Source: Clostridia bacterium
Lineage (GTDB): Bacteria > Bacillota > Clostridia > Oscillospirales > CAG-272
Direction: 5' to 3'
Assembly (NCBI GenBank): GCA_017447775.1
Contig: JAFSMU010000021.1
Span: 1-48,743 of the forward strand
Length of the DNA stretch: 48,743 nt
Positions 31,930 through 41,390 of this stretch are shown here, piece after piece. Each line of letters starts with the position of its first letter. Position 1 is the first letter of the stretch. A model generated the notes under the pieces. That model ran no database searches. It was not told where the DNA came from and worked only from the letters and a program-made list of their open reading frames with translations. The position numbers and the translations under genes were made by a program.

Positions 31930-31959
31930 ATTATAATGTATAAATATGAATTTTGTCAA
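31930..31959 (-). promoter_or_regulatory. Consensus sigma-A promoter for spoVG
   Basis: On the minus strand: perfect TTGACA (31959-31954), 18-bp spacer, perfect TATAAT (31935-31930). This differs from Bacillus subtilis, where spoVG is read from a sigma-H promoter. It leaves a leader of about 125 nt. Confidence 0.88.
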
Positions 31960-32030
31960 CACAAAAAAATAATTTTTTGTAAACACTTTCAGTAAAATTT
32001 ACGTAAAAAAACCAAAAATTCGGAGGGTTT

Positions 32031-33395
32031 ATGCAAAAATCTGTCGTATACGATAAATTAAAGTCGACAAAAAGCATCTTTTTCGTCGGCATCGGCGGCG
32101 TCAGCATGGCGTCGCTTGCAAGATACGCAAGGTCAAAAGGGTACGCGGTGCGCGGCTCCGACAGCGTTGAGAGCGAGGAGGTGCGCCGTCTTATCAGTGA
32201 GGGGTTTGACGTTGTTATCGGGCACAGCGAGGACTCGGTGAGCGGCGCCGACCTTGTTGTTTACACGGCCGCCGTCGGAGAAGACAACCCGGAACTTGCC
32301 GGAGCGAAAAAGCTCGGCATACAGACGGCGTCGCGGGCGCAGTTTCTCGGCGCCGTAATGGCGGACTACCGCGTGCGCATCGGCGTTTCCGGCTCGCACG
32401 GCAAATCGACGGCGACGGCGATGATCTCCGATTTGATGCTTTTCGCAAAGAAAAACCCCACCGTTATGTGCGGGGCAAGCGTGCCGGGACTCGGCGGCGC
32501 GTATCGCGTCGGCGAGAAGGATTTTTTGTTTGAGGCGTGCGAATACCGCGACTCTTTCCTTTCCCTTTACCCCAACGTCGCGGTGATACTGAACGTCGAC
32601 CTCGACCACACAGACTACTTCAAAGATATGGACTCGCTGATCGCTTCATTTTCAAAATTTGCGAAGATATCGTCCGACGACGGCGGCTCGGTTATCGTTT
32701 GTGCCGACGACGACGGGGCGGTCACGGCCGCCGAGAACGAATTTGCAATAACTTTCGGCATTGAGCGCGAGTGCGACTACCGCGCAAAAGATATCGTGAT
32801 GACGGGCGGGTTCGCTTCGTTTTCGGTCGAGAGGTGCGATGAGCCTTTCATCGAACGTATCACCCTTTCCGTGCCCGGCAGGCACAATATTTACAACGCG
32901 CTTTCAGCCGTTACGGTGGGCGATCTTATCGGCGTAAAAGCCGACGATATTGCGCGCTCCCTTTCTAATTTTCGCGGCATTTCGCGGCGGTTTGAGAAGA
33001 TAAAAAGCTATATGGGAGCTGATATTTACGTCGATTACGCGCACCATCCGCGCGAGATCGAAGAAACGATAAAAACGGCGAGGAGCATCTGCCGCGGCAG
33101 GCTTATAACGCTGTTTGAGCCGCACACTTACTCGCGCACAAAGGCGCTGTTTGACGGATTTGCCCGCGCGTTTGACGCGGCCGACGAAAAGCTGTTCGTC
33201 GACATCTACGCCGCAAGGGAGCGCGACGACGGGACGGTGACGTCAAAAATGCTTGCCGACGCCGCGGGCGGCGAATATTCGGCTTCGTACAGCGACGCGG
33301 CGCAAAGGATCGGGCAGATATGCAAAGACGGCGACACGGTGCTGATCCTCGGCGCCGGGACGGTTAACAAAGTCGCAGATATGATAGGAGGCTGA
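32031..33395 (+). CDS. murC: UDP-N-acetylmuramate-L-alanine ligase
   Basis: MurC adds L-Ala to UDP-MurNAc in the cytosolic stage of peptidoglycan synthesis. The 454-residue protein has the N-terminal UDP-binding FVGIGGVSMASLA, the ATP loop GVSGSHGKSTATA (118-130), EACEYRDSFL, the central NVDLDHTDYF and the C-terminal YAHHPREIEETI, with LFEPHTYSRTKAL. GGAGGG precedes the ATG. It is divergent from spoVG, separated by 233 bp that hold the spoVG promoter; no strong promoter of its own was found. The DUF1643 gene follows one base after its stop. Confidence 0.97.
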   Translation: MQKSVVYDKLKSTKSIFFVGIGGVSMASLARYARSKGYAVRGSDSVESEEVRRLISEGFDVVIGHSEDSVSGADLVVYTAAVGEDNPELAGAKKLGIQTASRAQFLGAVMADYRVRIGVSGSHGKSTATAMISDLMLFAKKNPTVMCGASVPGLGGAYRVGEKDFLFEACEYRDSFLSLYPNVAVILNVDLDHTDYFKDMDSLIASFSKFAKISSDDGGSVIVCADDDGAVTAAENEFAITFGIERECDYRAKDIVMTGGFASFSVERCDEPFIERITLSVPGRHNIYNALSAVTVGDLIGVKADDIARSLSNFRGISRRFEKIKSYMGADIYVDYAHHPREIEETIKTARSICRGRLITLFEPHTYSRTKALFDGFARAFDAADEKLFVDIYAARERDDGTVTSKMLADAAGGEYSASYSDAAQRIGQICKDGDTVLILGAGTVNKVADMIGG

Positions 33396-33396
33396 T

Positions 33397-34008
33397 ATGC
33401 ACATACCTACTTTGCCGACAAAGGACGTTTCCGTTATATCTTTTTCCGACGCGCTGAAAATGGCGCGCCAGCCTCAGGATTACGATGAGCAAAAGTGGCT
33501 TTACGTGCCGCCGTTTTACACGGAGTACAGGTATATTCTCGGCACGGCGGGGAAAGATCCGCTTATCTGCATCGGGATAAACCCGTCAACAGCCGCGCCG
33601 AATTCTCTTGACAACACGCTGAAATCGGTCTTGCGCGTGGCGAAGAACAACGGCTACGACGGCTTTATTATGCTCAACGTCTACCCGCAGCGCGCGACCG
33701 ATCCCGACGATATGGAAAACGAGCGCAACGCCTATCTTCACACGCAAAACCTTGACGCGTTTGAATATGCGCTCTCCCTCTCCGAGAGCCGCGCCGTCTG
33801 GGCCGCGTGGGGGACGATAGTCGAGCGGCGCGAGTATCTTATCTCTTGTATGTCAGATATGGTGCGAATCGGGAAAGCGTTCGGCGCGCGCTGGCTTACG
33901 GCAGGCAAAAAAAGTAAAGCGGGGCACCCGCATCACCCGTTGTACCTCAAAGCCGACAGCCCGCTTGAAGATTTCGATATCGACGCATACATAGATTCGA
34001 TCAAATAA
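33397..34008 (+). CDS. DUF1643 family protein
   Basis: A 203-residue DUF1643 domain protein. The family core is visible as LICIGINPSTAAPNSLDNTLKSV (in two parts: GINPSTA and the following LDNT), then GFIMLNVYPQRATDPDDM and AWGTIVERREYL. A His-rich GHPHHPLYLK segment ends it, as in other members. Members occur widely, often near restriction or mobile genes, but their function is unknown. The start lies one base after the murC stop, with AGGAGG inside the end of murC, so the two are coupled. A terminator follows. Confidence 0.88.
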   Translation: MHIPTLPTKDVSVISFSDALKMARQPQDYDEQKWLYVPPFYTEYRYILGTAGKDPLICIGINPSTAAPNSLDNTLKSVLRVAKNNGYDGFIMLNVYPQRATDPDDMENERNAYLHTQNLDAFEYALSLSESRAVWAAWGTIVERREYLISCMSDMVRIGKAFGARWLTAGKKSKAGHPHHPLYLKADSPLEDFDIDAYIDSIK

Positions 34009-34022
34009 ACGCGCATCTCCCC

Positions 34023-34049
34023 TCACCCGCAAAGGCGGGTGATTTTTTT
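34023..34049 (+). terminator. Rho-independent terminator
   Basis: TCACCCGC/GCGGGTGA stem with loop AAAG and seven T. It ends the murC transcript. Confidence 0.92.
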
Positions 34050-34082
34050 GCGCGCAAAAACAAAAAATCGCCTCAAAACACA

Positions 34083-34112
34083 TTGACAACGGGGGCTGAA
34101 ATATTATATAAT
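34083..34112 (+). promoter_or_regulatory. Consensus sigma-A promoter of the yicC-rsgA operon
   Basis: Perfect TTGACA (34083-34088), 18-bp spacer, perfect TATAAT (34107-34112). No other strong promoter or terminator is seen until 45536, so this probably drives the whole 11-kb operon. Confidence 0.85.
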
Positions 34113-34164
34113 ATATATACTTGTATAAAATAGGAAAAAATTTCAAAAAATACAGGAGAATAAA

Positions 34165-35046
34165 ATGGTCAGAAGCATGACTGCCTTCGGGCGAGCAAGG
34201 GAGGAGCGCGGCGGACGCGACATCTTAGTTGAGATAAAATCGGTCAACAACCGATATCTCGACTGCACGGTAAAAGTTCCGCATCTGTTTTCCTACTTTG
34301 AGGAAAAAATAAAATCATACGTATCAAAGCGCGGCATATCGCGCGGGAAAGTCGATATTTTCGTGCGCATCGACGTACTTGAACAGGACGGCGTTGAGAT
34401 AAAGCTCGACGAGGCTTACGCCAAAAGCTATATCGAAGCATTGCGGCGCCTTAGCGCCGACTTCGGTCTTACCGACGACATAACTACCTGCCGCGTGGCG
34501 CAGAACAGGGACATCTTCGCCGTCAAGAGCGCGGAGGAGGACGCCGAGGGCGAGTGGGCAAATTTTTTGCCCGTGCTTGAGAGCGCCGTTGACGCTTTCA
34601 TCGCGTCGCGCGAGCGCGAGGGCGAAAATATGAAGGCCGACATCTGCGCCAAAAAGGCGCGCGTTGTCGAGCTTGTTTCAAAAATCGGGCCGCTTTCCGA
34701 GCGCGACAAGGCGGAGCAGTTTGAAAAGCTGAAAGCGCGCATAAAGGAGCTTTGCGGCGACGTTTCGATCGACGAGGGGCGCATTGTCACCGAATGCGGA
34801 ATATACGCCGACAAGATCGCCGTTGACGAGGAGCTTGTGCGGCTTGCGTCGCACTTTTCAGAGTTCGACCGCATACTCGCCTCCCCCGAACCTGTCGGCA
34901 GAAAGCTCGATTTTCTGCTTCAGGAGATCAACCGCGAAACGAACACTATCGGCTCAAAGGCTTGCGACGCCGAGATCGCGCGCACGGTAGTTGAAATAAA
35001 GAGCGAACTTGAAAAAATTCGCGAACAGATACAAAACATCGAATAA
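34165..35046 (+). CDS. yicC: YicC family endoribonuclease
   Basis: A 293-residue YicC/YloC protein, an endoribonuclease family implicated in mRNA and small-RNA turnover. The start [29 protein letters not shown] and the C-terminal [20 protein letters not shown] are hallmark blocks. A second DUF1732-type domain fills the C-terminal part. It is the first gene of the operon, with GGAG before the ATG. Confidence 0.95.
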   Translation: MVRSMTAFGRAREERGGRDILVEIKSVNNRYLDCTVKVPHLFSYFEEKIKSYVSKRGISRGKVDIFVRIDVLEQDGVEIKLDEAYAKSYIEALRRLSADFGLTDDITTCRVAQNRDIFAVKSAEEDAEGEWANFLPVLESAVDAFIASREREGENMKADICAKKARVVELVSKIGPLSERDKAEQFEKLKARIKELCGDVSIDEGRIVTECGIYADKIAVDEELVRLASHFSEFDRILASPEPVGRKLDFLLQEINRETNTIGSKACDAEIARTVVEIKSELEKIREQIQNIE

Positions 35047-35059
35047 ACGGGGGCAGGAT

Positions 35060-35332
35060 ATGAGATTCATCAACATTGGTTACGGCAACGTAGTTGCGGA
35101 CAACAGGGTCGTATCGGTGGTTTCTCCCGATTCGGCGCCGATAAAACGTCTTGTTCAGGACGCAAAAGAGGCGGGGCGCGTTATCGACGTTTCGTGCGGC
35201 AGACGCACGCGCGCCGTCATCATCACCGACAGCGACCACGTCATCCTTTCGGCTATCGGCACGGAAACGATAGCTTATCGCCTCAGCGGCAACGACGGCG
35301 ACGAGGATATCGAAAGCGAGGACGAGCGGTGA
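35060..35332 (+). CDS. remA: Extracellular matrix regulator RemA (DUF370)
   Basis: RemA is a small DNA-binding regulator; in Bacillus it activates matrix and osmoprotection genes. The 90-residue protein starts [20 protein letters not shown] and contains [20 protein letters not shown], both diagnostic for DUF370. The ATG at 35060 is chosen because homology starts there and AGG precedes it; the upstream in-frame extension lies inside yicC. It overlaps gmk by four bases (GTGA). In Clostridia it may act more widely, which is not shown here. Confidence 0.93.
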   Translation: MRFINIGYGNVVADNRVVSVVSPDSAPIKRLVQDAKEAGRVIDVSCGRRTRAVIITDSDHVILSAIGTETIAYRLSGNDGDEDIESEDER

Positions 35333-35937
35333 AGCGAGGGCTTTTGCTTATAATATCCGGCCCTGCCGGCAGCGGCAAGGGTACGGTAATAAAAGAACTG
35401 ATGGAAAATTCCGACGAATTTGTGTACTCTGTATCGGCGACGACGCGCAAACCGCGCCCGAGCGACGTTGAGGGCGTATCGTACTACTTTGTCAGCCGCG
35501 AGGAATTTGAGGACAAAATAGCGCGCGGCGAAATGCTGGAATATGCGGAGTACGTCGACAACTTCTACGGAACGCCGAAGGCGCCCGTCGTGGCGGCGCT
35601 TGAAGCCGGCAAGAACGTAATACTTGAAATCGAAACGAAGGGCGCGCTTGCCGTGATGGAAAAAATGCCCGAGGCCGTTTCCGTAATGCTTCTACCGCCG
35701 AGCGGCAAAGTCCTTCGCAGAAGGCTTGAAAGGCGCGGCACCGAAACGGCGGACGTTATCGAAAAGCGTATGCAAACGGCAATAAACGAGGTCGAAATGC
35801 TGAAATACTACGACTACCTCGTTATCAACGACGAAGACGCGCAATCAAAAGCCGCCGACGATATCCGCGCGATAATAAAAGCGGAAAAGCTCAGCGCCAA
35901 AAGGAACGCTGAATTTATAGACAACTATTTTGTTTGA
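35329..35937 (+). CDS. gmk: Guanylate kinase
   Basis: Gmk phosphorylates GMP to GDP with ATP. The 202-residue protein has the P-loop GPAGSGKG (11-18), the GMP-binding segment [18 protein letters not shown], and [12 protein letters not shown] in the lid. The start is a GTG at 35329 that overlaps the remA stop, which gives a normal-length protein. It is the usual third gene of this operon. Confidence 0.97.
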   Translation: MKRGLLLIISGPAGSGKGTVIKELMENSDEFVYSVSATTRKPRPSDVEGVSYYFVSREEFEDKIARGEMLEYAEYVDNFYGTPKAPVVAALEAGKNVILEIETKGALAVMEKMPEAVSVMLLPPSGKVLRRRLERRGTETADVIEKRMQTAINEVEMLKYYDYLVINDEDAQSKAADDIRAIIKAEKLSAKRNAEFIDNYFV

Positions 35938-35956
35938 GATAAGGAGAAAAAACATT

Positions 35957-36226
35957 ATGATGATCAAACCGTCGATCGAACAACTTACAAAAGGAGAAAT
36001 AAACCGCTACGAGCTTGTTATCGCAACGGCAAAATGCGCGCGCATCGTAACAGACGAGTACGTTGAGCAGAGAGAAAAAGCAGACAAACTTGTCGCAAAT
36101 AAAATGACCGACAAGCCGATCTCCTCGCTTATCGACAACGATCTGCGAAACAAAAAGGCGGTGGAGAACGCCGTTCAGCGCATTTACAGCGGTGAATATA
36201 AGATAATACTTCCAAAGCAAGAATAA
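35957..36226 (+). CDS. rpoZ: DNA-directed RNA polymerase omega subunit
   Basis: Omega helps assemble RNA polymerase by binding beta-prime. The 89-residue protein has the family core NRYELVIATAKCARIV and a short C-terminal helix region. AAGGAG lies 10 nt before the ATG at 35957 (a second ATG follows directly). It lies 19 bp after gmk and its stop overlaps the priA start (TAATG). The coaBC gene often found here in Firmicutes is absent. Confidence 0.92.
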   Translation: MMIKPSIEQLTKGEINRYELVIATAKCARIVTDEYVEQREKADKLVANKMTDKPISSLIDNDLRNKKAVENAVQRIYSGEYKIILPKQE

Positions 36227-38652
36227 TGTCAGCAATAAAGAGCGTTGCCGTTCACATTCTCGACGTGCCGTACCACATCGACAGCGAATATACCTATTTT
36301 TCGGATATGGATATACACGTCGGTGATTTTGTGCTTGTGCCGTTTGGAAAAGCGAACAAAACGAAGGTCGCGCTCGTTGTCGGCGTCGGCGATTGTGCAG
36401 ATTATTCCGCGCTGAAACCCGTTTACGACAAGGCGGGCGACAATCTTTCGCTCTCCCCCGAGCTTATGGGGCTGTGCGAGTTCATGCGCTCGCAGACGTT
36501 TTGCTCCGTCGGCGACGCGGTGAAAAGATTTGTGCCGCCGTCGGCGTTTTTAGGCTCGGAAGAAACGGTCATCTACATCAAAGATCCCGAATTGCCGCTG
36601 AACGAAAAGGCGGCGGAGGTCTTTTTGTACGTCAAAGCTCACGCGCCGATAAAGCAGAAAAAGCTGACGGACGCATTCGGCGACGACTGCCGCGCCGTCC
36701 TTTCGGGACTGATATCGGAGGGGCTTATCGGCAAGGACGCGCGCCTGCGTGAAAACGACGGCGCTCATACGGAGATAGCGTTTGCAAAAGATGACGCCGA
36801 CACAAGTCAGCTTTCGCGCGCAAGGACGCCCGCGACGTACCGCGAGATTTTTGAGATCGTCGCCGAGAGCGACGGCATCCCCGTAAAAGACATCGTCGAC
36901 GCGGGTTACAAGCGCACGCATATAAAGGCGCTTGAAAAGCGCGGGCTTATCGAGATCAAGTCGCGCGAGCTTATACGCAACCACTATGAAAACATCGCCG
37001 CCGACGGCGCGCTTCCAACGCTCTCCGGCGAGCAGCAGGCGGCGTTTGACAGGCTTTCTGCTCTTATGCTTGACGAAAAGCCGCACGGCGCGCTGCTTTA
37101 CGGCGTTACCGGAAGCGGAAAAACGAGCGTTATCCTTTCTTTGTGCAAAAAGGCAGTGGAAAACAAAAAAAGCGCCGTTGTGCTTGTGCCGGAGATAGGG
37201 CTTACGTGGCAGTCGGTCATGACGTTTGCAAAAATATTCGGCAGCCGCCTTGCGATAATCCATTCCGCCCTTTCCGACGGGGAGAGATTTGACGCGTACA
37301 AGCGCATAAAGCGCGGCGACGTCGACGTTGTACTCGGTACGCGCTCGGCGATATTCTGCCCGCTTGAAAATATCGGGCTTATCGTCATCGACGAGGAGCA
37401 GGAACACACATACAAATCGGACACGACTCCGAAATATTACGCGCGCGACATCGCCAGATACCGCGCCGCACACTCGGGGGCGCTTATGCTGCTTGCGTCG
37501 GCAACGCCGTCGGTCGAGAGCTTTTTCAAGGCGAAAAACGGCATATACGAGCTTGTGGAGCTTAAAAACAGGTACGGCACGGCAAAGCTGCCCGAGGTCA
37601 TCGTTTCCGATATGCGCGAGGCTGAGCATCCGGCTGACGCGGGATATATCGGCGCGCGCCTTGAACACGAGCTTAAAGAAAACGCCGCGCGCGGGGAGCA
37701 GTCGATGCTCTTTTTGAACAGGCGCGGCTACAACAGCTACGTCATCTGCCGTATGTGCGGCTCGGTCGTCGTTTGCCCACGATGCTCCGTGTCGCTGACT
37801 TATCACAAAACGAAAACGGGCGGCGCGCTTGTGTGCCACTACTGCGGTCACAGGGAAAAGCCGCCGAGGATCTGCCCGTCATGCTCGTCGGAGCATCTGA
37901 GCTACGGCGGATTCGGCACGCAGCTTATCGAGGACGAGATCGCGCAAAAGCTTCCCGGAGCCAGAACGATGCGTATGGACGCCGACTCGACAAAGGGAAA
38001 ATTTTCGCAGGACGACATTGTCGACGCGTTCTCGCGCGGCGAGGCTGACGTGCTTGTCGGCACGCAGATGATAGCAAAAGGGCATAATTTTGATAACGTG
38101 ACGCTTGTTGGCGTGCTCGACGCGGATACGTCGCTGTTTATGGACGATTTCCGCGCAAATGAGCGCACTTTTTCCCTTATAACGCAGGTCATAGGGCGCG
38201 CGGGGCGCTCAAAGCTCCCCGGCAGAGCAGTTATTCAGACGATGAACCCGTACAACGAAACGATACGGTTGGCGTCGCGCCAGGACTACGACGCGTTTTA
38301 CGGCGATGAGATCGCTCTTCGCAAATCGCTTGTGTTTCCGCCGTTTTGCGATATAACGACAGTTACTTTTTCATCCGAAGAAGAGGCGCAGGCGAGAAAT
38401 ATATCCGATAGATTCGCCCGCTCGCTCGACACGTCGCGCAAATCGGAATACGCCGACGTGCCGCTGCAGATTTTCGGGCCGTTTGATATGCCCGTTTACA
38501 AGATCAAAAACAAATTCCGTCGTCGGATAGTTATAAAGCACAAAAACACAGCCCGCTACCGCAAAATGATAGAAAAGCTGCTGAAAGATTTTTCAAATCG
38601 CGCGCGCGGGGCAGTTGCGATATCTGTAGATATCAACCCGACGATAACATAA
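36226..38652 (+). CDS. priA: Primosomal replication restart helicase PriA
   Basis: PriA recognises stalled forks and restarts replication. The 808-residue protein has the N-terminal 3'-DNA-binding domain, Walker A GVTGSGKT (about residue 293), helicase motif II as DEEQEHTYKS, two zinc-binding CxxC pairs (CRMC, CPRC) plus two more (CHYC, CPSC), and motifs V-VI in GTQMIAKGHNFDNV and QVIGRAGRS. The start overlaps the rpoZ stop by one base. Confidence 0.97.
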   Translation: MSAIKSVAVHILDVPYHIDSEYTYFSDMDIHVGDFVLVPFGKANKTKVALVVGVGDCADYSALKPVYDKAGDNLSLSPELMGLCEFMRSQTFCSVGDAVKRFVPPSAFLGSEETVIYIKDPELPLNEKAAEVFLYVKAHAPIKQKKLTDAFGDDCRAVLSGLISEGLIGKDARLRENDGAHTEIAFAKDDADTSQLSRARTPATYREIFEIVAESDGIPVKDIVDAGYKRTHIKALEKRGLIEIKSRELIRNHYENIAADGALPTLSGEQQAAFDRLSALMLDEKPHGALLYGVTGSGKTSVILSLCKKAVENKKSAVVLVPEIGLTWQSVMTFAKIFGSRLAIIHSALSDGERFDAYKRIKRGDVDVVLGTRSAIFCPLENIGLIVIDEEQEHTYKSDTTPKYYARDIARYRAAHSGALMLLASATPSVESFFKAKNGIYELVELKNRYGTAKLPEVIVSDMREAEHPADAGYIGARLEHELKENAARGEQSMLFLNRRGYNSYVICRMCGSVVVCPRCSVSLTYHKTKTGGALVCHYCGHREKPPRICPSCSSEHLSYGGFGTQLIEDEIAQKLPGARTMRMDADSTKGKFSQDDIVDAFSRGEADVLVGTQMIAKGHNFDNVTLVGVLDADTSLFMDDFRANERTFSLITQVIGRAGRSKLPGRAVIQTMNPYNETIRLASRQDYDAFYGDEIALRKSLVFPPFCDITTVTFSSEEEAQARNISDRFARSLDTSRKSEYADVPLQIFGPFDMPVYKIKNKFRRRIVIKHKNTARYRKMIEKLLKDFSNRARGAVAISVDINPTIT

Positions 38653-38662
38653 AGGAGCAAAT

Positions 38663-39121
38663 ATGGCTATACTGAACATTCTCAAAGAGGGCGACGAAAC
38701 GCTGAAAAAGATATCGCGCCCCGTAACTGAAATAACGGACCGCACAAAAACTCTGCTCGACGATATGGCGCAGACCATGCGCCGCGCAAACGGCGTCGGA
38801 CTTGCGGCGCCGCAGGTCGGTGTTTTGCGCCGCATCGTCGTTATTGAAGTTGAAGAGGGGGAGCTTATCGAGCTTATCAACCCCGAAATAATCAAGACGA
38901 TGGGCGAGCAGACGGGGCCGGAAGGGTGCCTTTCCGTTCCGGGCAAGCAGGGCACGGTAACGCGCCCGTCATACGTCAAAGTCCGCGCGCTTGACAGAAA
39001 CGGCGTTATGCGCGAATACGAGGGCGAGGGACTTCTTGCGCGGTGCTTCTGCCACGAGATAGATCACCTCGACGGCAAGCTTTACATATCCATTGCGACA
39101 GACATTGAATACGTTGACTGA
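38663..39121 (+). CDS. def: Peptide deformylase
   Basis: Def removes the formyl group from nascent proteins. The 152-residue protein has motif 1 GVGLAAPQVG, motif 2 EGCLSVPG (metal Cys89) and motif 3 CHEIDHLDG (His131, Glu132, His135). The usual Gln before HE is Cys here. AAGGAG precedes the ATG. Its stop overlaps the fmt start, giving translational coupling of deformylase and formyltransferase. Confidence 0.97.
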   Translation: MAILNILKEGDETLKKISRPVTEITDRTKTLLDDMAQTMRRANGVGLAAPQVGVLRRIVVIEVEEGELIELINPEIIKTMGEQTGPEGCLSVPGKQGTVTRPSYVKVRALDRNGVMREYEGEGLLARCFCHEIDHLDGKLYISIATDIEYVD

Positions 39122-40062
39122 TGATGAGAATTTTATTTATGGGCACGCCGAGCTTTGCGTCGGCGGCGCTTGAAACGATATATGAAAGCAAGTTCGGCGC
39201 GGGGATAATCGGCGTCGTAACAAAGCCCGACACGCAAAAGGACCGCGGACACAAGGTTTTGCCGTCGGATGTCAAGATCGCGGCGGAGAGGCTCGGCATT
39301 CCCGTCTATCAGCCGGAAACGCTAAAAGACGGCGCGTTCAAGGAAACGCTCGACGCCCTTGCCCCCGATATAATCGTCGTTGCGGCATACGGAAAGATAC
39401 TGCCGGGTTACGTACTTTTCGCGCCGAAATACGGGTGCATCAACATCCACGGCTCGATGCTGCCGAAATACCGCGGCGCCGCGCCGATACAGCGCGCCAT
39501 TCTTGACGGCGAGGACGAGATCGGCGTTACGATAATGCAAATGAACGAAGGACTTGACACGGGAGATATGATAATTTCCCGCGCGATGAAGTTTACAGAC
39601 GAGCCGTTTGGAATTATTTACGACGCGCTTGCAAAGCTCGGCGGCGAAATGGCTGTCGAGGCGCTCTCTCTTATTGAGCAAGGCAAAGCGACGCCGAAAA
39701 AACAGGACGACTCAAGATCAACGTACGCCCCGAAGATAGAAAAAGCCGAGTGCGCGATAGATTTTTCGCTCCCGGCTGTTAAGATAAACAACAAGATCCG
39801 CGCGCTCTCCCCCGCCCCCGGCGCCATGGCGCGCCTTGGCGGGAAAACGGTAAAGATAATTTCCGCCGCAGTCCTTGACGGATGTGATGGTGAAATCGGG
39901 CAGATCGTCGCCGCATCTCCGAAGGGCGACGGGTATATCGACGTCATCACGGGCGACGGCGTTCTTCGCATAACGCGCCTTGTTCCCGAGGGAAAGCGCG
40001 AGATGAGCGCGGGAGATTTTGTTCGCGGGCGCGGGTGCGCCGTCGGCGACAAATTTGAGTGA
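39121..40062 (+). CDS. fmt: Methionyl-tRNA formyltransferase
   Basis: Fmt formylates initiator Met-tRNA. The 313-residue protein has the N-terminal formyltransferase fold with MRILFMGTPSFA, the folate-binding and catalytic segment NIHGSMLPKYRGAAPI, and a C-terminal OB-like domain (NNKIRALSPAPGA onward). The start is either ATG 39121 or the next codon, ATG 39124; both overlap or touch the def stop. Confidence 0.96.
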   Translation: MMRILFMGTPSFASAALETIYESKFGAGIIGVVTKPDTQKDRGHKVLPSDVKIAAERLGIPVYQPETLKDGAFKETLDALAPDIIVVAAYGKILPGYVLFAPKYGCINIHGSMLPKYRGAAPIQRAILDGEDEIGVTIMQMNEGLDTGDMIISRAMKFTDEPFGIIYDALAKLGGEMAVEALSLIEQGKATPKKQDDSRSTYAPKIEKAECAIDFSLPAVKINNKIRALSPAPGAMARLGGKTVKIISAAVLDGCDGEIGQIVAASPKGDGYIDVITGDGVLRITRLVPEGKREMSAGDFVRGRGCAVGDKFE

Positions 40063-40070
40063 GGTGGAAG

Positions 40071-41390
40071 ATGCTCAGCGCAAGGCAGGCGGCGGTCAGT
40101 ACGCTGCTTAAAACGGTGCAAAGCCGCGGATACTCTAACATCGAGCTTGACACGGCGATAAAAAAATACGAGCTTACGGGCGTTGAGCGTTCGTTTTTCA
40201 CCGCGCTTTTTTACGGCGTGATCGAGAGAAAAATCACGCTTGACTATATAATTTCCGCCATTTCATCGCGCAAGATCGAGGATATCGACGCAAAGGTCAT
40301 GACGATACTCGAATGCGGCGTCTATCAGCTTCGGTATATGGACAAAGTTCCCGAATCCGCCGCCGTTAACGAGAGCGTAAAGCTGTGCGAAAAGTTTTAC
40401 ACGCCCAAAAACAGCGAGGCGTTTGTCAACGCGGTGCTTCGCGGATATATCAGAAAAAAGGACGAGATCGCTTTCCCCGACAAAAAGAAAGAGCCGATAA
40501 AATATCTTTCGATAACGTACTCCGTTCCCGAGTGGATATGCTCGCTTTGGGTGCGCGAGCTTGGCTTTTCCGAGTGCGAAAAGCTGCTCGATTCCATCTC
40601 TCTCACCCCGAAAATGACGGTGAGGACAAACACGCTTAAAACAGACGAGGCGGCGCTTATCGCGGAATTTGAAAAGCTCGGCGTTATGGCAAAGCGGACA
40701 AGGTTTGCTCCGCACGGCGTAAGGCTTCTCGGCCCCGCGCCGATGGAGATCATATCAAAGATCGACGGGCTGTTCTTCGTTCAGGACGAGGCGTCGCAGC
40801 TTGCGGGAGCGGCGCTCGGAGCAAAAGAGGGCGACACCGTTATCGACGTGTGCGCCTGCCCCGGCGGCAAGAGCTTTTCGGCGGCGCTCGATATGAACGA
40901 CCGCGGGCGCGTGCTTTCGTTTGATCTTCACAAAAACAAGCTGGGACTGATAAGCGAGGCGGCGAAAAAGCTCGGAATTTCGATAATTGAAACAAACGTT
41001 CAAAACGGAACCGTTCCCCGCCCCGATATGCCGAAATCTGACAAGGTGATATGCGACGTGCCGTGTTCGGGACTCGGCGTTATCGCCAAAAAGCCGGACA
41101 TACGCCACAAAGGCGAGGATGAGATCAAGGATCTGCCCGCCCTTCAGAAAAAGATACTCGACGTTGCGTCGTCATACGTTTGCGCGGGAGGGGACATCGT
41201 ATATTCCACCTGCACGCTGCGAAAAGCCGAAAACGAGGACGTTATAAACGATTTTCTCAGTACGCACAAAGACTTTTCGCTTTGCCCGTTTGACGCGGGG
41301 ACGCTTCACTCAAGCGGAATGATAACGCTTTACCCGCACGTTCACAAGACAGACGGGTTCTTCATTTCAAAACTGCACAGGAACAAGTGA
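40071..41390 (+). CDS. rsmB: 16S rRNA (cytosine-967-C5)-methyltransferase RsmB
   Basis: RsmB methylates C967 of 16S rRNA. The 439-residue protein has an N-terminal NusB-like helical domain (ARQAAVSTLLKTV to LRGYIRK) and a C-terminal SAM methyltransferase domain with VCACPGGKS, DVPCSGLG and the catalytic Cys in YSTCTL. The ATG at 40071 follows GAGG by 6 nt; a GTG at 40059 overlapping the fmt stop is a less likely start. Its TGA overlaps the rlmN ATG. Confidence 0.95.
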   Translation: MLSARQAAVSTLLKTVQSRGYSNIELDTAIKKYELTGVERSFFTALFYGVIERKITLDYIISAISSRKIEDIDAKVMTILECGVYQLRYMDKVPESAAVNESVKLCEKFYTPKNSEAFVNAVLRGYIRKKDEIAFPDKKKEPIKYLSITYSVPEWICSLWVRELGFSECEKLLDSISLTPKMTVRTNTLKTDEAALIAEFEKLGVMAKRTRFAPHGVRLLGPAPMEIISKIDGLFFVQDEASQLAGAALGAKEGDTVIDVCACPGGKSFSAALDMNDRGRVLSFDLHKNKLGLISEAAKKLGISIIETNVQNGTVPRPDMPKSDKVICDVPCSGLGVIAKKPDIRHKGEDEIKDLPALQKKILDVASSYVCAGGDIVYSTCTLRKAENEDVINDFLSTHKDFSLCPFDAGTLHSSGMITLYPHVHKTDGFFISKLHRNK

